This document shows, one piece after another, positions 1-6,906 of a DNA stretch of 64,000 nucleotides. This stretch comes from Planctomycetota bacterium. Its GTDB lineage: Bacteria > Planctomycetota > PUPC01 > DSUN01. Below the pieces are notes generated by a model. It did no database searches, was not told the DNA's origin, and saw only the letters and a list, made by a program, of their open reading frames with translations. Position 1 is the first letter of the stretch, and the number at the start of each line of letters is the position of its first letter. Both the position numbers and the translations under genes were made by a program. Where the stretch lies: the NCBI GenBank assembly GCA_035384565.1, contig DAOOIT010000034.1:3568-67567 (forward strand). The letters run 5' to 3'.

Positions 1-416
1 AGGAAGTTGTTCGCCTTGGCGTCGAGCAGCGACTCCTCGGTGAGGGTGCCGGGCGTGACCACGCGCGTCACGTCGCGGTCCACCACGCCCTTGGCCTCGC
101 GGGGGTCCTGAACCTGGTCGCACACGGCCACCTTGTGGCCGGCCACGATGAGGCGCTTGAGGTAGGTGTCAATCGAGTGGTAGGGAAAGCCCGCCAGCGG
201 CACCGCGCTCTCGCCGTGGGCGCGCGAGGTGAGCGTCAGGCCGCACACGCGCGACAGCGTCTTCGCGTCCTCGAAGAACGTCTCATAGAAATCGCCCATG
301 CGGAAGAGCAACACCGATCCCGGGTGCTCTTTCTTGAAGCGGGCGTACTGCCGCATGGCCGGGGTCGCGGCCTCGGGCAGGTCGTCGTTCGCGAAGAGCT
401 TCTTCGTCTCGGCCAT
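1..416 (-). CDS. mutS: DNA mismatch repair protein MutS, N-terminal fragment (gene continues beyond the left edge)
   Basis: Reading leftward from an ATG at 414-416, the first 138 codons match the MutS N-terminal mismatch-recognition domain. They include TPAMRQYARFKKEHP, the FRMGDFYE block, SRAHG, PLAGFPYHSID, the YLKRLI helix, and CDQVQDP followed by VVTPGTLTEE. In E. coli MutS the Phe-X-Glu motif that stacks on the mismatch is GDFYELF; here it is GDFYETF, with Phe and Glu retained. The rest of the protein lies outside the window. A promoter sits 28 bp upstream, and the preceding gene (FHA pseudokinase) is 142 bp away, so mutS probably has its own transcript. The assignment is very secure despite truncation by the window edge. 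Confidence 0.95.
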   Translation of the reverse strand, partial: MAETKKLFANDDLPEAATPAMRQYARFKKEHPGSVLLFRMGDFYETFFEDAKTLSRVCGLTLTSRAHGESAVPLAGFPYHSIDTYLKRLIVAGHKVAVCDQVQDPREAKGVVDRDVTRVVTPGTLTEESLLDAKANNF

Positions 417-443
417 CGCCTTCCTCGACTCTCGGCCCCCTCC

Positions 444-471
444 ATTCTAGGTTGGGCCTGCGTCGAGTCAA
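444..471 (-). promoter_or_regulatory. sigma70-type promoter of mutS
   Basis: On the minus strand TTGACT (466-471) and TAGAAT (444-449) are separated by 16 bp. The -10 box lies 28 bp before the mutS start codon. Confidence 0.7.
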
Positions 472-558
472 ATCCCGCGGGTTTGCGCTCTGCCCGCCCG
501 GCGCGGGGAGCAGGGCCGGACGGGCCGCCCGCCCCGCTCGGGTCTCGCGGCGGACAGG

Positions 559-1815
559 TCAGTGCTTGACGGCCTCGAGGGCGTGGCGGAATTCGTCGGC
601 GCTGCGGAACCGGCGCGCGGGGTCGGTGGCCACCGCGCAGGCGATCGCGGCGTCGAGGTCGTGCGGGCAGTCCTCGCGGAGGCTCCGCAGCGACTTGGGC
701 TTTCGCGTGCCAGCCGTGCGGGTGAGTTCCGGCAGCGAGGCGACGGGGTACGGGAAATCGCCCGTCAAGAGGCGGAAGCAGGTGACGCCCAGGGCGTAGA
801 CGTCCGTCTGCGCGTTGCCGGCCACGTTGGCCACGAGGCACTCGGGGGCCACGTACCGCACGGAGCCCACCACGTCGCAGTTCCTGACCACGGTGGTGAG
901 GCCGGCCACGTCGAGGCTCCTGGCCAGGCCGATGTCGGCCACCTTGAGGATGCCGTCGCGCGTGAGGAGGAGGTTGCTGGGCTTGAGGCCGCCGTGGACG
1001 ACGCCGGCGCTGTGGGCATAGGCCACGGCGCTGGCGGCGGCGATGGCGTAGTTCACCACGTCGCGCACGGGCAGCGGGCCCTGGCGCTCGAAGAGCGCGC
1101 CGAGGTCGCCGCCCTGCGCGTACTCCATCGAGATGAAGGTGTGCCCATCGGCGCGGTTCATGTCGTAGATACGGATGATGTTCGGGTGCGAGAGCTGGCC
1201 GCTGGTGCGCGCGTCGCGCAGGAAACGCGCCACGGCCTCGGGGTCGGCCGTCAACTCGTCATGCAGGATCTTGAGCGCCACGAGCCGCCCCATCGAGAGC
1301 TGGTCGGCCTTGTAGACGGCCCCGATGCTGCCCTTGCCGAGGAGTTGCACGATCTCGTAGCGGCCGATCACCTGCCCGAGCAGTGGGCAGCCGCTCACGC
1401 AGGCGGCGCAGTAGACGCGGGTCTGCGTCTGGCGGGCCGTAAGCAGCGCGTCGAGGGGAACCATCTTGCCGCACGAGGCGCACAGATGCGGGGGAACGCT
1501 CTGCGGCTCCTCCACCGGCGGCGCCTCGCAGCGGAACAGGAGCTGGGCGAGGCCCACCTGGAGGCGGTCACCGTCCCTGAGGCGCGCCTCGCTGATGCGC
1601 GCTCCGTTCACGAAAGTGCCATTCTTCGAGCCCAGGTCGCGCACGAAGCAGCCATCGGGCGTGGTGCGCACCTCGCAATGCAGACGCGAGATCTTGCTGT
1701 CGTGAATCTGGATGACGCAATCGGCGCTGCGGCCGATGGTGACCGGCTTCTCCCCGTCGGCAGCGAACTGGCTGACCGGCTTGTCGTCCTTGAGGAGGAT
1801 GATCGCGGCTCGCAA
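559..1815 (-). CDS. FHA domain / zinc-ribbon / Ser-Thr protein kinase-like protein, predicted pseudokinase
   Basis: About 418 aa. Residues ~5-95 form an FHA phosphothreonine-binding domain (VTIGRSADC, ISRLHCEV, DLGSKNGTFVNG). Residues ~105-140 contain two cysteine pairs (CASC, YCAAC) suggesting a small zinc ribbon. From ~150 to the end is a protein kinase fold with a glycine loop (GKGSIGAVYKA), the lysine strand (ALKIL), a SPEC/APE-like PEC motif and the C-lobe. The catalytic HRD-x-K-P-x-x-N loop reads HGGLKPSN, so both the arginine and the catalytic aspartate are glycine, and DFG reads DIG. Phosphotransfer is therefore probably lost and a scaffold role is inferred. The start is uncertain: no ATG is available, so a TTG at 1813-1815 just before the FHA strand was chosen. 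A longer reading would run into the upstream lipoprotein gene and encodes non-domain sequence. Confidence 0.85.
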   Translation of the reverse strand: MRAAIILLKDDKPVSQFAADGEKPVTIGRSADCVIQIHDSKISRLHCEVRTTPDGCFVRDLGSKNGTFVNGARISEARLRDGDRLQVGLAQLLFRCEAPPVEEPQSVPPHLCASCGKMVPLDALLTARQTQTRVYCAACVSGCPLLGQVIGRYEIVQLLGKGSIGAVYKADQLSMGRLVALKILHDELTADPEAVARFLRDARTSGQLSHPNIIRIYDMNRADGHTFISMEYAQGGDLGALFERQGPLPVRDVVNYAIAAASAVAYAHSAGVVHGGLKPSNLLLTRDGILKVADIGLARSLDVAGLTTVVRNCDVVGSVRYVAPECLVANVAGNAQTDVYALGVTCFRLLTGDFPYPVASLPELTRTAGTRKPKSLRSLREDCPHDLDAAIACAVATDPARRFRSADEFRHALEAVKH

Positions 1816-1967
1816 GGCGGCACAGGCTCCCAACCAGGGTGAACGAAGCACCGGCAGCGTCGGAGCCGGTGGCGGCTGGCGCGGGGGATGCCGCGCCGAC
1901 CCGCTCCTGGCGGGCCGGCGCGGCGAGAGCCCTCCGGTTGTGGGCCACTGGCGTCCGGCAGCCGCGG

Positions 1968-2816
1968 TTACCGGGCGATTGTCGCGGCAAAGACATGGAT
2001 CAGCGAGCAGAAGGGCAGCTTGATGGACTTCAGCTCGCGGTTCGCATCGAGGGGGATCGCCACCACCCAGATGCGGCACTTCTTGTCTTCCTTGGCGAAC
2101 TCGCCCTTGCCCTCGGAGTCCACGGCGACTCGCTGGGCGCTCTCCACGCCGATCTTCTCGCCGAACTGCGCGTCTTTGCACCAGTCGGTCACCTTCAGGT
2201 CGGCCTGCACGGCGCCGTCGGCGTAGTTGATCGTGATCTTCTCCTGCTGATCGGCATCGGTGGCCGTCACGAGCAGATGCAGTTCCTTGGCCTTGCCATC
2301 GAGGGCGATGGTCTGCCCCGCGCAGGCCACGTTGTTCTTCTTGCCCTTCTCCTTCGCAGGGAAGTCGAAGGCCGTCTTCACATCCTTGGGCTCGAAGGTG
2401 CCGGCGTTGGGCAGGTTCTCAGCGGGGAACGACTGCTTCCACTGGTCGAAATCGGAGTCCTTGCGATCGTCCTCGCCCGTGATGCCGTCGTTGTTGTAGA
2501 GGGCCGAGAGGTCGAGGGCGAACAGGCCGGGCTTGAGCTCCTTGAGGGCGGCCTTAGGCTTAGGCTCCGGCTTCGCCTCCGGCGCCACGACCGGCTTGGG
2601 CTCAGGCTTCACCTCGGGCACCGGGGCGGGCTTCACCTCGGGCACGGGGGCCGCCTTGGGCTCCACCTTGACCTCCGGGGCCTTCTTCTCGGCCACGGGC
2701 ACCCGCACTTCTACGGTGCCGGGGGCCTTCTTGACCGCAGAGGCGCCGGGGCCCCCCGTGCAGCCGACCATGACGACGGCCAGTGTGAGCACAACCGCCA
2801 GACATGCTCGCAACAT
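1968..2816 (-). CDS. Lipoprotein with Pro/Lys/Glu-rich linker and C-terminal beta-sandwich-like domain
   Basis: 282 aa. The start is the second of two nearby in-frame ATGs because AAAGGAG lies 6-8 nt before it. A signal peptide ends in a lipobox (VMVGC), so the protein is probably a membrane-anchored lipoprotein. Residues ~20-95 are a low-complexity linker of repeated P-E-V-K-P-type units, typical of a cell-wall-spanning spacer. The C-terminal ~185 residues (beginning LDLSALYNNDGI) resemble small non-catalytic galactose-binding-like modules that follow glycosidases in PVC bacteria. That similarity is by eye and weak. It sits 152 bp upstream of the FHA pseudokinase gene on the same strand, with its own promoter, so the two are probably cotranscribed. 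No enzymatic role is proposed. Confidence 0.8.
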   Translation of the reverse strand: MLRACLAVVLTLAVVMVGCTGGPGASAVKKAPGTVEVRVPVAEKKAPEVKVEPKAAPVPEVKPAPVPEVKPEPKPVVAPEAKPEPKPKAALKELKPGLFALDLSALYNNDGITGEDDRKDSDFDQWKQSFPAENLPNAGTFEPKDVKTAFDFPAKEKGKKNNVACAGQTIALDGKAKELHLLVTATDADQQEKITINYADGAVQADLKVTDWCKDAQFGEKIGVESAQRVAVDSEGKGEFAKEDKKCRIWVVAIPLDANRELKSIKLPFCSLIHVFAATIAR

Positions 2817-2905
2817 CCCGCGCTCCTTTCCCAAACACCGGTTGAAGGGACCTGCCTTGGGATTCTCCGCCCCCCGTGCCGTGCGAGCCCGGGTCGGGCA
2901 CGCCC

Positions 2906-2933
2906 ATTATACCAATCGCAATCGCAATGTCCA
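2906..2933 (-). promoter_or_regulatory. sigma70-type promoter of the lipoprotein/FHA-pseudokinase unit
   Basis: TGGACA (2928-2933) and a perfect TATAAT (2906-2911) on the minus strand, 16 bp apart. The -10 box lies 89 bp before the chosen ATG. Confidence 0.65.
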
Positions 2934-2958
2934 GCATCCCGGGCGGGATTCCCGCGCA

Positions 2959-4587
2959 TCAGCCGGTGGCCTTGCCCAGGAGGCGGCGGATCTCGGCCTT
3001 CAGTTCCTCGTCCTTGCAGCGCTGCAAGGCGGCGTTGAGGGCCTGGATGGCCTTCTCGCGCGCTCCGCTCACGCCGCGGCGCCGGGCCCCAAGGTAGAAG
3101 CGCCCGGTGGCCACGTAGGGCCGGGGATCGTCAGGGTTCGCCTTGCACGCGGCCTGGAGCAGCGCCTCGGCCCGGGCGGGCTCGCCGGCCAGCAGCAGGA
3201 AGCCCACGGCGCCCAGCGTCGGCGCCAGATCGCCGGGGGCCGCCTTGGCCTTGGCCTCGTAGGCCGCGGCCTTCTCCTGCACCGACGTGCCGGCTCGCTT
3301 GTAAAGGGAGGCGATGGTGGACCGGATGAAGCTGCTGTCGAGGTGCTCCGCCGCCAGGCCGGCCAGCGTCGCATCAATCCGGTCCTGAAGCGTGCTCACG
3401 AAGGCCGCGTCGCCATAGGTGAAGTGGTCGTTGAAGTAGATCTTCGCCAGGAGTTGCACGAGGCGCGCGGCGTACGGCTCGGGCTGCGAGGTATCGCGCT
3501 CGGCGATCGTGATCTCGATGGCCTGAGCCAGGTGCTCCATGCAGGCGTCAATCTTGTGCTCGAGCAGGTACAGGTGCGCCACCTCGGCGTGGTAGGCCAC
3601 ATTGTTCGGGTCCTTCTTCAGCTCGGCCTCATAGTAGCCCACCTCGCGGTGCCCGAGCGTGGCCTCGACCGTGGCCGTGTCGCGGGGCGGCACGGTGACC
3701 TCCTGGTGCCAGTCGGCGAAGTTGGTCTTGCTCAGGCGCAGGCTGTAGGTCTGCGGCTCGAGGTCCTCGAGCCGGAGCGGGGTGTTGCCGCGGTACTCGC
3801 CGTCGAGGTGCACCGAGGCGCCTTCGGGCCTGGAGCGTACCACCAGGATGCCGCGTTCGGCGACCCGCAGGACGGCGTGGACCGGTCCGGCGCCGCGCGA
3901 GCCGACCTTGAGGGCCGTGCGGTAGACCTCGTAGCCGGCCTTCTGGATGCGCAGCACGTGTTCTCCCGTGGGCACTTCGAGGTTCTGAAGGGGGGTGGGG
4001 CCGCGGAACTCGTCGTTGATGAACACGCTGGCGCCGCTGGGCTCCGAGGTGATCTCCAGCGAGGCCCGCCCGGGCACCAGGCCGAACAGGCTGAACCCGC
4101 CCTCCTTCTTCGAGGTGTCCCAGCTCACGCCCTTGCCTTGGGGCACCGCCGCGCTTCGGCCGGGGCCGAAGAAGAACAGTGCGCCGAAGGCGACCCCGGC
4201 CGCCAGGGCTGCCAGGGCCAGGACGGCCATCGCGGCGCGCAGCGCCCGGCGCCGCAGCGGCAGGGCGCCGGCGGCCACCACCGTGCGGCGCGTGGGCTGC
4301 ACCAGCACCTGCACCGTCGTGGTGCCGATCTGCACCAGCGAGCCATCGGGGAGCCGGGCCTTGTCCACCTGCTTGCCGTTGACGTACGTGCCGTTCTTGG
4401 TGTGGAGGTCCTCGACGAAGATCCCGTCGGGCCGGCACGTGATGGCGCAGTGGAGGCGCGAGGCCCAACTGTCCAGGATGCGGAAGTCGCTGCCGTCGCC
4501 GCGGCCGAGCAGCACGCGGCGCCCCTCGCGCAACTCCATCGAGGCGCCCGCCTGCGGCCCGTCCAGGATGCGCAGTTGCACCGCCAT
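2959..4587 (-). CDS. FHA domain, transmembrane, double PEGA and TPR-like protein
   Basis: 542 aa. Residues 1-95 are an FHA domain (VLLGRGDGSDF, SRLHCAI, DLHTKNGTYVNGK). Residues ~115-140 form one membrane span after an arginine-rich stretch, placing FHA in the cytoplasm and the rest outside. Two PEGA domains follow (~165-240 and ~243-310), recognisable from ITSEPSGASVFINDE and VRSRPEGASVHLDGE with the G-x-T-P-L signature. The remaining ~230 residues are alpha-helical TPR-like repeats (one unit ends NPDDPRPYVATGRFYLGAR). This is a typical planctomycete architecture for relaying a phosphothreonine signal to the envelope. It starts 57 bp after the stop of the upstream lipoprotein gene and is probably cotranscribed with it. 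The partner phosphoprotein is unknown, and the neighbouring FHA protein has a dead kinase site. Confidence 0.9.
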   Translation of the reverse strand: MAVQLRILDGPQAGASMELREGRRVLLGRGDGSDFRILDSWASRLHCAITCRPDGIFVEDLHTKNGTYVNGKQVDKARLPDGSLVQIGTTTVQVLVQPTRRTVVAAGALPLRRRALRAAMAVLALAALAAGVAFGALFFFGPGRSAAVPQGKGVSWDTSKKEGGFSLFGLVPGRASLEITSEPSGASVFINDEFRGPTPLQNLEVPTGEHVLRIQKAGYEVYRTALKVGSRGAGPVHAVLRVAERGILVVRSRPEGASVHLDGEYRGNTPLRLEDLEPQTYSLRLSKTNFADWHQEVTVPPRDTATVEATLGHREVGYYEAELKKDPNNVAYHAEVAHLYLLEHKIDACMEHLAQAIEITIAERDTSQPEPYAARLVQLLAKIYFNDHFTYGDAAFVSTLQDRIDATLAGLAAEHLDSSFIRSTIASLYKRAGTSVQEKAAAYEAKAKAAPGDLAPTLGAVGFLLLAGEPARAEALLQAACKANPDDPRPYVATGRFYLGARRRGVSGAREKAIQALNAALQRCKDEELKAEIRRLLGKATG

Positions 4588-4644
4588 GGCTGGTCCCGTC
4601 GCAGCAGGTCCCCCCGTCGCGCCCGCGAGCCCGGCGGCCCCAGG

Positions 4645-5331
4645 CTACGGCTCGAGGCCCTGCGGCACGTAGTCGGGGTCGTCGGTCAGCAGGATGACGT
4701 CGAAGCGAGGCCCGTCCTCGCGGTTCAGGATCTCCAGCGTGTGCTCACCGGCGGCCAGGAAGAACCGGTGTGGCTGGCCTCCTTCAACCACGGAACTCCA
4801 GGCCCAGCGGACCGGCTTGCTGTCCGAGCCGCCCACAATGAACCCCTCGGTGTGCGGACGCCCCACCTGGTCGAAGCGCACGAACAGCGTGTCGCCGCAC
4901 GAGTCGTACCACTTGCGCCGGATCCAGAACGTGTAGTTGCCGGCGACGGCCACCTTGAACTTGTAGACGGCCCGGGCGAACTTGGGCGGAACGCCCAGGC
5001 TCGGGTCGGGGTCGGGCACGCCGGCCTTGTCGGGGATGAAGATGCACTTGCCGCCGGAGGCCTCGGGGTCCTCCACGATCCGCATGACCTTGCCGCCGAC
5101 GCCCGGAAGGGCGTCGTCGGATTCGATCTGGACGGCGTCCTCGGCCTCGATGCGGATGCGCTGGAAGTTGTCGGCGAACTCCACGCCGCCTGCCTTGGGT
5201 GCGCCCGGCTTGGGGCTGGCCACGCGGCCCTTGGCGGCATCGGGCGATTCGTCCTGCGAGCACGATGCGCACAGAACGCTCAGGCCGGCCAGCGTCGCGC
5301 ACAGAACCACTCGCCTCAGCCTCGACCTCAT
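4645..5331 (-). CDS. Lipoprotein with carbohydrate-binding-module-like domain
   Basis: 228 aa. The ATG at 5329-5331 is preceded by an AAAGGAG/AAGGA site, and a promoter lies 38 bp further upstream, excluding the longer reading. A signal peptide ends in the lipobox LCASC. After a short linker the mature part starts IRIEAEDAVQIE and runs through YTFWIRRKW, FVRFDQVG and AGEHTLEILNREDG. This is the pattern of CBM6/CBM35/malectin-like beta-sandwich modules (an EAE-type ligand loop and a terminal G-x-H-x-L-x-I strand). It has no catalytic domain and probably binds glycan or another envelope ligand. It is the first gene of a two-gene unit with the FHA-PEGA protein. Confidence 0.8.
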   Translation of the reverse strand: MRSRLRRVVLCATLAGLSVLCASCSQDESPDAAKGRVASPKPGAPKAGGVEFADNFQRIRIEAEDAVQIESDDALPGVGGKVMRIVEDPEASGGKCIFIPDKAGVPDPDPSLGVPPKFARAVYKFKVAVAGNYTFWIRRKWYDSCGDTLFVRFDQVGRPHTEGFIVGGSDSKPVRWAWSSVVEGGQPHRFFLAAGEHTLEILNREDGPRFDVILLTDDPDYVPQGLEP

Positions 5332-5368
5332 TCCTTGGCTCCTTTGGGCGCTTTCTTCCCTCAGGGCC

Positions 5369-5397
5369 AATATAGCAGCGGCCCGACGGGGAGTCAA
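5369..5397 (-). promoter_or_regulatory. sigma70-type promoter of the CBM lipoprotein/FHA-PEGA unit
   Basis: TTGACT (5392-5397), 17 bp, TATATT (5369-5374) on the minus strand, 38 bp before the lipoprotein ATG. It overlaps the 3' side of proA's terminal region by only a few bases. Confidence 0.75.
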
Positions 5398-5415
5398 GGC
5401 GGACGGGCCTGGCAC

Positions 5416-6672
5416 CTACTGGCGTAGCTGCCCGCTGCCGTGAACGACGAACTTGTAGCTCGTGAGTTCCTCGAGGCCCATCGGCCCGCGGGCGTGCAGC
5501 TTGTCGGTCGAGATGCCGATCTCGGCCCCCAGGCCGAACTCGAAGCCGTCGGTGAACCGCGTCGAGGCGTTCACGTAGACGGCCGCCGAATCCACCCCCT
5601 GCACGAACTTGTCGGCCTCGCGCACGTCGGTCGTCACAATGGCGTCCGAGTGCGCCGACCCGTAGCGGGCGATGTGCTCCATCGCCGCCTCGGTCGAGTC
5701 CACCACGCGCACGGCCAGGATCAGGTCCAGGTATTCGGCATACCAGTCGTCCTCAGTGGCCGCCTTGAGGCCGGGCACGAGGGCGCGGGTGCGCTCGCAG
5801 CCGCGAAGTTCCACCTTCGCCTCGGCGAACCGGCGGCACACGGCCGGCAGAAAGCGCTGGGCGATTGCCCCGTGGACAAGCAGCGTCTCCATCGCGTTGC
5901 ACGTGGCGGGCCGCTGGCACTTGGCGTTGAGGCAGATCTCCTCGGCCATCGCCAGGTCGGCCGAGGCGTCCACATACACGTGGCAAACGCCTTTGTAGTG
6001 CTTGATGACGGGAATGGTCGCCCCCTCGACCACGCGGCGGATCAGCCCTTCGCCCCCGCGGGGAATCACCACGTCCACCAGCCCATCGGCGGTGATCAGC
6101 GCGTCCACGGCGGCGCGGTCGGTGGTCTCGACGAGCGCCACCGCCTCGGCGGGCAGGCCGGCCGTCCCCAGGCCCTCCTGAAGCACGCGCCAGATGGCCA
6201 CGTTGGAGGCCAACGCCTCCTTGCCGCCGCGCAGGATCACGCCGTTGCCGGCCTTGAGACACAGGCCGGCCGCATCGGCGGTGACGTTGGGCCGGCTCTC
6301 GTAGATGATCGCGATGACACCGAGCGGCACGCGCACCTTGGCGATGCGCAGGCCGTTGGGCCGCACGCTGCCGCCGATGATGGCCCCCACGGGGTCGGGC
6401 AGCGCAGCCACCTGGCGCAGGCCCTCGGCCATGGCGGCGATGCGCTTGTCGTTCAGGCGCAGGCGGTCGAGCAGTGCGGCCGAGAGGCCCGCCGCCTCGC
6501 CCGCTGCCAGGTCCTTGGCGTTTTCGGCCTTCAGCCAGGCGGCCTTGGCCTCCAGGCCGCCGGCCATCGCCCGCAGGGCTCTATCCTTGGCAGCGGACGA
6601 TGCGACGGCCAGTTGCCGGGCGGCCGATTTCACGCGCGCGGCCAGCGCGCGAATGCTCTCGCGGGTGTCCAT
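5416..6672 (-). CDS. proA: Gamma-glutamyl phosphate reductase (glutamate-5-semialdehyde dehydrogenase)
   Basis: 418 aa, the normal ProA length. It reduces glutamyl-5-phosphate to the semialdehyde in proline synthesis, in the cytoplasm. Family blocks present are IIYESRPNVTADA, NGVILRGGKEA, VIPRGGEGLI and IPVIKHYKG. The catalytic cysteine is Cys258 in RPATCNAMETLL, and the C-terminal FGLGAEIGISTDKLHARGP block is intact. It has its own promoter. No proB (glutamate 5-kinase) is in the window. Confidence 0.97.
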   Translation of the reverse strand: MDTRESIRALAARVKSAARQLAVASSAAKDRALRAMAGGLEAKAAWLKAENAKDLAAGEAAGLSAALLDRLRLNDKRIAAMAEGLRQVAALPDPVGAIIGGSVRPNGLRIAKVRVPLGVIAIIYESRPNVTADAAGLCLKAGNGVILRGGKEALASNVAIWRVLQEGLGTAGLPAEAVALVETTDRAAVDALITADGLVDVVIPRGGEGLIRRVVEGATIPVIKHYKGVCHVYVDASADLAMAEEICLNAKCQRPATCNAMETLLVHGAIAQRFLPAVCRRFAEAKVELRGCERTRALVPGLKAATEDDWYAEYLDLILAVRVVDSTEAAMEHIARYGSAHSDAIVTTDVREADKFVQGVDSAAVYVNASTRFTDGFEFGLGAEIGISTDKLHARGPMGLEELTSYKFVVHGSGQLRQ

Positions 6673-6719
6673 CGGGCGCGGCTCCTCGTCGGGACAGCGT
6701 GTGCGGTGGTTCAGTACTG

Positions 6720-6748
6720 ATTATAGCCGCCGGCGGGCGAGTTGTCCA
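6720..6748 (-). promoter_or_regulatory. sigma70-type promoter of proA
   Basis: TGGACA (6743-6748), 17 bp, TATAAT (6720-6725) on the minus strand, 48 bp before the proA start. Confidence 0.75.
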
Positions 6749-6772
6749 AGAAGGGAAGGAGGGTACGACAAT

Positions 6773-6865
6773 GTGGACAACGTTGACATGGTGGACTGGG
6801 TGGACGATGCCTGAGAGGATGAGCTCTTGGGCGTCCACAGTGTCCACAATGTCCATCATGTCCAC
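6773..6865. repeat. Period-9 self-complementary repeat, locus A (4+4 units)
   Basis: Four GTGGAC-type cores begin at 6773, 6782, 6791 and 6800 (exactly 9 bp apart; the second is GTTGAC). After 27 bp, four GTCCAC-type cores begin at 6833, 6842, 6851 and 6860 (the third is GTCCAT). Each left core can pair with its mirror-image right core, while the 3-nt spacers do not match. The result would be a long hairpin of 6-bp helices separated by internal loops. It lies between the 3' end of the ABC-transporter gene and the proA promoter, so a transcript-end role is possible. Related loci with other cores are at 23593, 40802 and 45815. Confidence 0.85.
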
Positions 6866-6906
6866 CCGGCCCGCAGGCAAGTCGCATCCCACCCCCTCGT
6901 CCCGGG

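Noticed and set aside
1816..2181. N-terminal extension of the FHA pseudokinase up to 2181
   Set aside because: It overlaps the well-supported lipoprotein gene end (1968), has no domain character and starts from a frame without a ribosome site.
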